Source: Pseudomonas frederiksbergensis
GTDB lineage: Bacteria > Pseudomonadota > Gammaproteobacteria > Pseudomonadales > Pseudomonadaceae
DNA length: 64,000 nt
Reading direction: 5' to 3'
Assembly (NCBI RefSeq): GCF_900105495.1
Contig: NZ_FNTF01000002.1
Location: forward strand, 3,898,501 to 3,962,500
Positions 17,349 to 25,200 of this stretch are shown piece by piece. The notes below the pieces were generated by a model. The model was given only the letters and a program-made list of their open reading frames with translations, was not told the origin of the DNA and did not search any database. A program made the translations under genes and the position numbers. Within the stretch, counting starts at the first letter, position 1; the number at the start of each line of letters is the position of its first letter.

Positions 17349-18479
17349 TCAAGCCCCTCCCAGCAATTCGGAAGCCGCCATCGCGCAACTGCGACTGGCG
17401 GTGGTGCCGGCACGCCCGTGCAGCTCGAACCAATCGGTGCTCAGGCCGCATCCGCAACTGGCGCCGGGGTGTAATGTCGCCAGGTCGCCCATGACCACCG
17501 CGTGAGCAGGGCTTGACGAAATGTACGGGGAGACGAATTCCAGCAAGCCGCGCTGGCCGTATGGCTGGACCGTGAAATCGGATGGGTTGCGCACGAAAAC
17601 CTTCGAATAAACGGGGGCATGAAAATGATGACGGGCACACTGGATATAGGGCACGGCATGCTCGACGGCTCCGTAACCATCGCGACAGCGGGACAGGTCG
17701 ACACCCAATTGCCGATTGATTCGGGCATACAACTCAAGCAATGGAATTTCTTGTGCTGCCTGGGTTTTCCAGCCTCCCCCCAAAAACACCAATGACTGAG
17801 CTGGAAGCTCGAGATTGGGTGCGCCGGTGTCTTCCATGTGCTGTAGCGCATGGGAAAGAAACGCAGGAAATCCAAGAATTCGCACGGGCAAGCCCTCGTC
17901 GGCAAACTCCTGCAAGGCGCGAATCACGCCAAACAGGTCGAACTCGTGACCTTTAGCCGTCCGGCGTAATCCGTAGACGAGCCGATTGACGGGCGCATAG
18001 CTGCACAGAAACTGGTCGGTGTAAGCAGTGCCCAAGGTGATGGCAGCCTCGGGCTCGTAGCTCAGGAGCAAATAATTGCAGGGGCTGTGCGGCGTATCCC
18101 AGCCGTAGTGCCGGAAAATGTGGCTCACCATCCCTTGAGCCGCCGCCATGCTGCGAGAGTCATAGCGCATGCGACTTTTCTGGCCGCTGGTGCCGGATGA
18201 GGTCAGCTCCAGCGCGCCTTCGCCGGTAGGGCCGAACAACAGGTGACGTTTGAAATAGTTGGCGAAAATCGGTGGCAATCTGGACCAGTCATCCAGTGTT
18301 TCGAGATCTTGGGCATCGAGCCCGTTGGCGTTCAGCCAGCGTTCGTAGCCAGGCGTGTGGTGACAATGAAACAAGCTGATTTCCCCCATCGCCTGATCGA
18401 ACAGGCCCTCAGGGACGGAATCCAGGCAATAGGGTTGCGTTAACGCGCAAAGCGCATCGGTGTGGGGTAAGTGGATCAT
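17349..18479 (-). CDS. LuxE-like acyl-protein synthetase
   Basis: Protein of 376 residues matching the length of LuxE. The adenylating loop SSGTSGQKS is at 94-102. A conserved glycine-rich segment FLGGGWKT lies mid-protein. A cysteine at 365 in ASRSCAMAA lies where LuxE carries its acylated residue near the C-terminus. In the lux system LuxE forms acyl-AMP, acylates this cysteine and hands the acyl group to LuxC. The gene lies directly upstream of the LuxC-like fusion (one base between stop and start) and 21 bases after the exporter gene. No luciferase genes are in the window, so light is not the expected output. Confidence 0.87.
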   Translation of the reverse strand: MIHLPHTDALCALTQPYCLDSVPEGLFDQAMGEISLFHCHHTPGYERWLNANGLDAQDLETLDDWSRLPPIFANYFKRHLLFGPTGEGALELTSSGTSGQKSRMRYDSRSMAAAQGMVSHIFRHYGWDTPHSPCNYLLLSYEPEAAITLGTAYTDQFLCSYAPVNRLVYGLRRTAKGHEFDLFGVIRALQEFADEGLPVRILGFPAFLSHALQHMEDTGAPNLELPAQSLVFLGGGWKTQAAQEIPLLELYARINRQLGVDLSRCRDGYGAVEHAVPYIQCARHHFHAPVYSKVFVRNPSDFTVQPYGQRGLLEFVSPYISSSPAHAVVMGDLATLHPGASCGCGLSTDWFELHGRAGTTASRSCAMAASELLGGA

Positions 18480-18500
18480 CAGAAGACCTGCTGTGGGGTG

Positions 18501-19742
18501 TCAGACGGCAAGCGGGATTTGAGAGCGCCGCAGAAACAGGCGCAGGGGCGCCAGGCTCAGCAGCCCAGCGATACCCGCCATCAAAGCGAAGGATTCGTGG
18601 CTGTCACCGGCACCGATGGCCGCAATAAGCGAGCCGCCGCCACCCATGACGGCGATCGAGATCATGCCGATCATGGCCGAGACCAGACCTTTGCTGTCAT
18701 CGCTGGCGAACAGCGCAAGCCGGTACAACGCGGCATTGCTCATGCCCAGTCCCACGGCGTACAGCGCCAGGCAACTGATCAGCACGACGGTCGAACCGCC
18801 ATGGATGCTGACGGCGACTAACGCGATGAGGCCGCCGCAAAACGGCCAAAGCGCGTATCGAATCAGTTGTGGCAGTTCAACGTTGGCAATCAGTCGATTG
18901 AGGATCAGATTGCCGAGAATGACGGCTGTAAATACCGGGATTTGCCACAGGCCGTAGTGCAGCGTTGATAACCCCTGGTTGTGGATCAGCAAGAGCGGCG
19001 CCAAGCCGATCCAGGCAATCAACGGCAGGCTCATCACGCCGAGCGCGACAGCGGCGCACAGGAATCGCGGGTTAGTCAGCAACGCCGCATAGCGGCGCAG
19101 GGTGCCGTGCCATTCAAAGCGTACTGCTTCCAGTCGCTGTCCGTCGTGGCGCAGGGTGCCCACGGTTTCCGGCATGAACAGATAAAGCCCGAGCCAGACC
19201 ATCACGCCGCCGATACCCAGCAGTAAAAACAGCTCCCGCCAGGACAACCATTCCAGCAGCAGACTGCCGAGCAACGGCCCCAGCAGCGGGGAGAGCAACG
19301 CAACGTTCCCCAACAGCGCCATGATCTTGACCGCGTCGGCTTCGCAGAAAACTTCTTGCAGGGCCGGGTAGCTGACCGCGATGACAAACCCCAACCCCAT
19401 GCCCTGAATCAGTCGCAAGCCATTGAACGCGGAAATGCTTTGCACCTTGAACGCGGCGGCGCAGGCCAGGGCGAATACCGCACAACCGATAAGCAACATC
19501 CGGCGGCGGCCGAAATGATCGGACAGCGGGCCAATAAGCCATTGCAGAAGAATGCCGCCGGCCAAATAAAGATTGAAGGCGTAAGGGACATGGTCGGGAC
19601 TGGCATCCAATTGATGGGTAACGGTCAACATGCCCGGCATGATCATATCGCTGGCCATATAGGTCAGCAGTTCGAAAAAAGTGATTGCAAGGCAAAAGCC
19701 CAATAGATGTCGGGAGCTGATATTGATTAAAGGCTTGTGCAT
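18501..19742 (-). CDS. MdfA-like MFS exporter, first gene of the LuxC/LuxE-like operon
   Basis: Twelve-helix major facilitator of 413 residues. YMASDMIMPGM at 28-38 is the MdfA/Cmr signature, and E24 and D32 reproduce the spacing of the two key acidic residues of MdfA (E26, D34). Motif A is GPLSDHFGRR at 71-80. Such proteins export hydrophobic or cationic compounds against protons. As the first gene of a tightly packed biosynthetic-looking operon, it more likely exports the operon product or confers self-protection than acts as a general drug pump. The ATG has only a weak upstream AGAG. Confidence 0.87.
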   Translation of the reverse strand: MHKPLINISSRHLLGFCLAITFFELLTYMASDMIMPGMLTVTHQLDASPDHVPYAFNLYLAGGILLQWLIGPLSDHFGRRRMLLIGCAVFALACAAAFKVQSISAFNGLRLIQGMGLGFVIAVSYPALQEVFCEADAVKIMALLGNVALLSPLLGPLLGSLLLEWLSWRELFLLLGIGGVMVWLGLYLFMPETVGTLRHDGQRLEAVRFEWHGTLRRYAALLTNPRFLCAAVALGVMSLPLIAWIGLAPLLLIHNQGLSTLHYGLWQIPVFTAVILGNLILNRLIANVELPQLIRYALWPFCGGLIALVAVSIHGGSTVVLISCLALYAVGLGMSNAALYRLALFASDDSKGLVSAMIGMISIAVMGGGGSLIAAIGAGDSHESFALMAGIAGLLSLAPLRLFLRRSQIPLAV

Positions 19743-19991
19743 GGCGTCTCTTTTTTGCGCGAAGTTTAATATCGGGTCTTTTGCAACGCGCCGAGATTAA
19801 TCACGGAACATGAATAGCTCCAATGAACTATTGAAACTCAAGGTTTCGATAGTTTTCGCTATGTTTCGATATTCCATTGATAGGAATAGGTAAATATGCC
19901 CGTACGAAAAATACTCGCGACAGGGCGGGCATTTATTTAGCAGTTATCGGATTGGGTATTTAGCTTACGAATGAAGGTTCAAATATCCACG
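19743..19991. promoter_or_regulatory. AT-rich control region of the LuxC/LuxE-like operon
   Basis: This 249-base region is visibly richer in A and T than its surroundings and precedes the five-gene operon. It contains three copies of a 9-base element, GTTTCGATA at 19843, TTTTCGCTA at 19853 and GTTTCGATA at 19863, each starting ten bases after the previous one. No regulator gene is adjacent. The promoter is expected between the repeats and the ATG at 19742, but no convincing -10/-35 pair was chosen. Confidence 0.5.
19843..19871. repeat. Three helically phased 9-bp direct repeats
   Basis: GTTTCGATA, TTTTCGCTA and GTTTCGATA start at 19843, 19853 and 19863. The outer copies are identical and the middle one differs at two positions. 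Ten-base spacing places all three on the same face of the helix, as expected for cooperative binding of a regulator. They lie about 100-130 bases upstream of the exporter start, compatible with an activator site. Confidence 0.5.
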
Positions 19992-20132
19992 TTATCGATG
20001 CTGGTAATACCCCGGCCCACCACGGTCGTAATGGTGATCGCCGTGGGGGAAAACGATGCAGCTGCTCAGGGCCAGGAGAGCGAGCAGGGGGAATCGGCAG
20101 TGCGATTCGACGGAACATTTCAAAATCCTCAC
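19992..20132 (-). CDS. Small lipoprotein, probably frameshifted
   Basis: The frame from a GTG at 20132 encodes 46 residues with a hydrophobic segment ending LALSSC, a lipobox, followed by a short His/Asp/Gly/Tyr-rich tail. However, the good ribosome site (GTGAGG) is spaced for an ATG at 20118, which opens MFRRIALPIP in another frame. The two frames join perfectly if one base is removed from the five-base C run (G on the plus strand, 20087-20091), giving MFRRIALPIPLLALLALSSC. Either the GTG start is used, or the gene carries an indel in a homopolymer. Confidence 0.55.
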   Translation of the reverse strand: MRILKCSVESHCRFPLLALLALSSCIVFPHGDHHYDRGGPGYYQHR

Positions 20133-20267
20133 GGGGCAATAAAGCCAAATCCAGTGATCGGCTGTAACATGAGACCCCGTTTTGTAGTGTCCTATCATCG
20201 GAGAAAGGTAGGGCTTGGCACGCGCTCTGATACAAATCGGATAATTTTTCAGGTTCAGGAACTCGCA

Positions 20268-20456
20268 ATGACTCAGTCGCAACGTTTGAAATACTCGATT
20301 CTGATCTCGCTCGTGGTGTTGGGGATCATGTTCGGACTTTCGTATCTGCAAAACGCAGGTGTCATCAGCGAGAAGCTGTTTCAGTACATCGCCATCGGCG
20401 TGGCGGTGATCGTGGTGGTGGTCAATGGCGTGATGCGCCGCAAGGTCAAACCCTGA
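20268..20456 (+). CDS. Small two-helix membrane protein
   Basis: Protein of 62 residues with two hydrophobic helices (about 9-25 and 38-55) joined by a short polar loop and a basic tail (RRKVKP). This predicts an inner-membrane hairpin with the tail inside. The start at 20268 is preceded by CAGGAACTCGC, a weak AGGA site. The upstream part of the open frame has no protein-like character. Small conserved membrane proteins of this kind are common in Pseudomonas; no function is known to me. It converges on the Fur-like gene, 19 bases away. Confidence 0.75.
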   Translation: MTQSQRLKYSILISLVVLGIMFGLSYLQNAGVISEKLFQYIAIGVAVIVVVVNGVMRRKVKP

Positions 20457-20475
20457 ACGACGCATCTTGCGCGGA

Positions 20476-20847
20476 TCACTCGCGATGAAGAATGGCTGCA
20501 GCGTGCGGATGCAGGCTGTAGCTTTTGTCCGGATTGAGCGTGATCACGCCTTCGCTGCACAAGCGTTTCAACACTTCCCGCACACTGAGAAAGGACAGGG
20601 GAATACCCAGCTCCAGCAAGTGGCTGTGCACGCCGCGCACGCCGAGGCTACGGTCGCTTTCGGCGGCAGTCAGCAAGGCGTCGATGACTTTGAGGCGGAT
20701 CAGGCTGGTTCGCAGGCCAAAGCTCTTGAGCAGCAACCTGATCCGCTCGTTGCCATTGCGCTCAATGCGTTGACCAAAAACACCGGAGCCCATGGCGGAG
20801 CCCTTTGGCGCACTGCTACCGTCCGTTGGCAGTTGCGAGTTGTACAT
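20476..20847 (-). CDS. Fur-like winged-helix regulator lacking the metal-binding domain
   Basis: Protein of 123 residues. Residues about 35-105 resemble the N-terminal winged helix of the Fur family: an R/L-rich first helix (SLIRLKVIDALLTA), GVHSHLLELGIPLSFLSVREVLKRLCSEG as helix-turn-helix, then a wing with VITL. The C-terminal Fur dimerisation domain with its HxH and metal ligands is absent; the protein ends soon after with HPHAAAILH. GGAG lies upstream of the chosen ATG. It may bind DNA without metal control. The name Fur-like is based on fold-level resemblance only. Confidence 0.65.
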   Translation of the reverse strand: MYNSQLPTDGSSAPKGSAMGSGVFGQRIERNGNERIRLLLKSFGLRTSLIRLKVIDALLTAAESDRSLGVRGVHSHLLELGIPLSFLSVREVLKRLCSEGVITLNPDKSYSLHPHAAAILHRE

Positions 20848-21146
20848 GCAAAAACTCCTTTTTCGAGCCGGCCAGGAAATGTGATGGGTGCTCTCATTCA
20901 ATAAGACGTACGAGCGGGGCAAATAATGAAGCCCCGAATGTAGAAATTTTGTCGCCATCACGTCAGCGCCCCGTGAGATGCCTGTGAAAAGCGCTTTCAT
21001 GGCCTAAATTTTTTGTCAGCGGTACTCGATATTTGCAGGTTCGTGACCTTCGATGACTAAGGGCCACCAGAAAGGTGGCCGCACAGTAACGCTGAAGTTG
21101 CTGGAGCGAGAAAAAGCAGGCCGCACCCCGCAAAAGGGGGCGGCCT
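20848..21146. other. Intergenic region between fecR and the Fur-like gene
   Basis: This 299-base stretch contains two stem-loops: GGCCACC/GGTGGCC at 21062-21080 and the fecR terminator next to 21119-21146. The remainder (20848-21060) should hold the promoter of the Fur-like gene. No gene, RNA or operator could be recognised in it. Confidence 0.4.
21112..21146 (-). terminator. Intrinsic terminator after fecR
   Basis: Directly after the fecR stop the minus strand reads AGGCCGC-CCCC-TTTTG-CGGGG-TGCGGCCT and then GCTTTTT. The stem is GC-rich with a small bulge and the U-run is good. On the plus strand the same stem is also followed by a T-run, so it may act in both directions. Confidence 0.75.
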
Positions 21147-22148
21147 TCAGCTTTTTGGGGGGTGTTGCGCAAGGGAGTTGAGGACCGGATTGCCATCCTT
21201 GTTGCGGGTCAGGTAGACCGGCAATACCTTGGGCAGGGAAGCCACCAGGTTGTCGAGCTCCTTGATGTTGTAGATGCCGCCGATGCGAATCGAGCCGGTA
21301 CTGCTGTCGGCCACCATCACCGGTTTGCTCAAGTAGCGATTGATCAATGGCAATGCATCGGTCAACGCCAGATCATCGAGCACCAGTTTTCCGCTGCGCC
21401 AGGCCAGTGAGTTGTCATTGTCGTAGGTCTGACTGATCCGCGGAGTGAAGTCGCCGCGTCTATAGCTCGCCTGCATTGCTGGTTCGAGGCGCAAACCGTC
21501 ACCCGCAACGGCGTCGTTACTGCTCACCAGCACCGAACCTTCTATCAGGTTCACGCGTACCTGATCTTCATACATCCAGACGTTGAATCTGGTTCCGGTT
21601 ACCCGAATCCTGCCTTCGGCCGCTTTGACAATGAAGGGGTGTTCAGTGTCATGGCTGACGTTGAAGAAGGCTTCGCCTTTTTTCAGCGTGATCCGACGTT
21701 GATCCTTGTAGTTGCTGAACGTCAGCTCACTGCCCAGGTTCAGTTCCACCTGACTGCCATCGCTCAGGGTGACCTGGCGGACATTGTCGTTCGCTTCGAA
21801 ATGTTGATAGGAATTGGGCAGCCAGCCCAGGTTCCAGCCGCTATAGGCCGCCAGCGGCAACGCCACGGCACAAACCGCGGCGGCGATACCGAAGGTGCGC
21901 CAAGGCGTTGCAGGTTTGGCGCGGACCATCGGGACTACGGTGGCTGGACGGGGCAGGTCCCCCGCGACATCCCAGATCTCCAGCATCGCCTCGTACTCGA
22001 ACGCGTGAAGCGGATGAGCGTCATGCCATTGCTCGAATGCCAGCCGCTCTTCAGCGGTGCAATCGTTGGCGTGCAGACGCATGCACCAATGCGCAGCGGC
22101 ATCGGTGATTGCGTCATATTGGGCTTGCGAGAGTGAGTTATCGGTCAT
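21147..22148 (-). CDS. FecR-family anti-sigma regulator without adjacent fecI
   Basis: Protein of 333 residues. The cytoplasmic N-terminal part has the DUF4880 feature AAHWCMRL and WHDAHPLHAFEYE (1-60). A single membrane helix covers about 87-105. The periplasmic FecR domain is at about 125-220 (VTLSDGSQVELN, TGTRFNVW) and a C-terminal STN-like region at about 255-325. FecR proteins transmit signals from a TonB receptor to an ECF sigma factor. Here neither a sigma factor gene nor a signalling receptor is adjacent: the upstream neighbour is the large toxin-like gene. The partner must be elsewhere, or the protein has lost its usual role. Confidence 0.9.
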   Translation of the reverse strand: MTDNSLSQAQYDAITDAAAHWCMRLHANDCTAEERLAFEQWHDAHPLHAFEYEAMLEIWDVAGDLPRPATVVPMVRAKPATPWRTFGIAAAVCAVALPLAAYSGWNLGWLPNSYQHFEANDNVRQVTLSDGSQVELNLGSELTFSNYKDQRRITLKKGEAFFNVSHDTEHPFIVKAAEGRIRVTGTRFNVWMYEDQVRVNLIEGSVLVSSNDAVAGDGLRLEPAMQASYRRGDFTPRISQTYDNDNSLAWRSGKLVLDDLALTDALPLINRYLSKPVMVADSSTGSIRIGGIYNIKELDNLVASLPKVLPVYLTRNKDGNPVLNSLAQHPPKS

Positions 22149-22246
22149 TGACCCATCCTGATTTCCCGCATTCTAACCTTGAGGGGAAGTCTGCGAGAAC
22201 AACCGTCATGGCAATTGCCCAGCAAATCGGTCGTTATTTTTCTGAT

Positions 22247-25200
22247 TCACGGGGTGCTGGTATGCAGTTGGCGCCCCATTTGGCTGATGAGCCATGAAAC
22301 GCTGTCGGCGTTACCGAGTTGCACCTTGAGTCGGACCAATGGATCTCGCTTGAAAATCTTGCGGGCGGCGCTCAGGTTTTCTCCGCCGGTCAAGGCCAAT
22401 ATATGCGCTCTTACCTGATCAGTATTTTCATATGAAGTGTTGCCCGGGTCCTCCCACACACCGGTGTCAGGATCTTCGGTCATGAACAACCGGGTAAGAG
22501 GGGTCTTGATCGAAAGTGCGGTGGCCTGCAGCGTGGTCAACGCGTCCTTGAGCTCACTGGCAGTTGCGCTGGCCTGCCCAATCAGATGGGGAAATGGTCT
22601 GCTGGAGTCGAGGTAAGCGATGTCTTCGGTTTTGCAGACGATATGCGAAAGCTCATGAATAAGGGTGACTGCTTGAGCATGGGTGTTGATAGGGAAGGAA
22701 GGCTCGGAAAGATGTGTGCGGTAGAACTCGAAACCGGTATCGAAGAACTTTTCTGCCAGATAGATTTTCCGCTTCGCATCCGTTGGAACGATGAAGCCGA
22801 ATGTTGTTGCCGCGCCATCGAGTACCCTGCCGATGGCAAAACGATTGGTTTTCGGCTTTCTGAGTGAGGGGTCCAACAAGGCCGCAAAAATGTCTCCAAA
22901 GACTTTTTCAAGCTGTTCCACATGCACGGGCTGCACTTGCGGTACTTCAATAAAATCCATGATGAGTTGATGCACGGGGGTAACGGTCTTGTCGGATGAC
23001 TTCAGCAATTGCAGATTTTGAAAGCAGTTCCAGGCATAGGTGGTTGCCAGGTCCAGCGCTTCGTCAATCTGGCGGGCCTTTTGCGGAAACAGTCGACGGA
23101 TTTCGCGCATTCCATTGGCATCGATGTTCATGCCCTCCCAAACCGAAGATACGGTGCGCCACCGATCGCTGATGCTGAAGCGGGGCGCTGGCGTTTGCCT
23201 ATCCAGAACCCATTGTTTCGATACGTTCTGACTCAGCCGGGGACCGCGATTGCTGGTGTCAGCGATGCGCCAGTGTGTGCCGCGCTTTGTGACCGGATAT
23301 ACCTTTCCTTCAACCGGTGCGTAGGTCTTATTGGTCGTCGGATGGGTATAGAGGCCCAGACTCGAATTTAATGTGAGCGAATTCAGGTCGACATCAAGGC
23401 TTTCATGACGCTTCAACTGCGTACGTTCGGGGGCTGTAATGGCGACTTCCTGCCATTTGAAGCGGGTATCGGAAGTTTCTGGTGCCGGTGTAGTGGGCGT
23501 TGAAGATGGCTTCGCTTGCGATTCCAACGACAGTCGCAACGTGGCGAGTTGTGCAATGCCGCTGATAAATTCCTTTATCGCCGCTCCCCATTTGTGCGTT
23601 TGAAGGTCTTCGGCGGACTGCTTGATGTCTCGGTAACTGCGCCACACCGTAATCGGGTAGGCAAGCTTGCCCATCAGGAACGTAAATGCCCCTTGCAGAT
23701 CTTCACCCAGCACATGCTTGATGGTTGCCCACTCAGCCTGCTTGTTGTCATCGGCCTGACAACCGAGCAATCGTGCCAGTAAAGCGGCGTTGTCATCGAA
23801 CAAGTGCCCGAACAGATTCCCCTTGATCGGGTTGGACGCCAGCGTCACCTCGGCAAGGCGGCTATTGGTGGTCTCCATCCTGTGTTCGAGCAGTATCCGA
23901 TCAGGCTGCGGCAGGTTCATGAGTACCCAGTCGAGCAGATCGCCGCGTGTCTTCAGTTCGGTCAGCAGCTGTGTTTCATTTTTATACTCTTTCACCCCGT
24001 ACCCGGGGCTATGAGGCGCGACAAGGACCTGTGGTGCGGTGCTGTCGGCCGATGAGCCAATCAGATAGACCCCTGGCACCTTGACCGGCTGTTGACGCTT
24101 GATGCCCAGGAGCTCGAGTGGACGAATGATCGCGTGGGCACCGTCGACTGCCGCGCGTGCGATAGCGTCCGGCATGTCCATGACTTGGCGTATCAGATCA
24201 AACCCCGTCTCGCTGAGGCGCTCCTGCAATTTTTCCGTGTGGGCGTAATGCATCAGCTGCCAGGGCAATTGCGTGTAAAAACGCTTCCTGCGGTCCTTGG
24301 CATTCGCCTGGGTGTCTGCAAAGGCTTCGTTCAGTGTCTTTTGTTGAAGTTCACCCAGCTTCAAGTTTCGTATCAGGTCTTTGATGTAGCTTTGGTCCAT
24401 ATCCTGGGGGATCGCGGTGTTATCGAGCGACACCAGTTTGAAATGGGTTTTGTCCAGATCCTTGAAATGGGTCAGGGCAAAATCGGTCAGGGTTTGGGTG
24501 CTGGCCGCAGACCTCGAGCGCTTGTCGATCTGTATCTGGACCTTATCTGGATCGATGTCGAACGTATCTGCCTTGAGTTGTTTTTCAAGTGCATCGTGCG
24601 CCGTGCGTGCCAGGGAGCGTATGCCAGTGAGGTAGTCCTGATCATCGGTCACGTTGTTGAGGTATTGCTGAAGCAACTCCCCGTGCAGTATCTGGTCTTG
24701 AATGGACGCCTTGGCCAGCCATGCCGGTAGTTTTTGCTGAGTGATCAGGGATTGGGCGATGTCCGTCGCGCGATCTGATCCGGTCATCGGTTGGCGCAAT
24801 GCCACCAGCATCAGGAGATTGGCCAGGGGCGTCGCGGGAAGTTTCGTGGCCAGCGCACGGATGACGCACGCCTGGTCCAGCTGGACAAAGGGCTTTTGCA
24901 CGTGATCGAGAAAATCCTCATCTATTCGCTGCAGCGGCGCCAGGGTGTAGCTCCGGCCAGCGACTCTCTCGCTGCGTCCAAGGTTCTCCAGAAAGGTGGT
25001 GCGATCATCGGTGTCCTTGAGACGTCGATCCAGCTCGGTCAGCAATGGAGGCAATGCCTTGAAAGCTTCGAATCCCGAGGCTGGCGTCCACAAAATCGCC
25101 TTGCCTGAATGCTTCGGGTCCAGGCCTCCACGTTCAGTCAGCACAAAACAACTGGCCAGTTTCAACGTGGCTGTGGCCCCGCTTGCCTTCAATGCCAAGG

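Noticed and set aside
12634..19742. Reading the LuxC/LuxE-like operon as a bioluminescence operon
   Set aside because: No luciferase subunit genes, LuxD or flavin reductase are in the window, and the extra adenylating domains and exporter do not fit light production.
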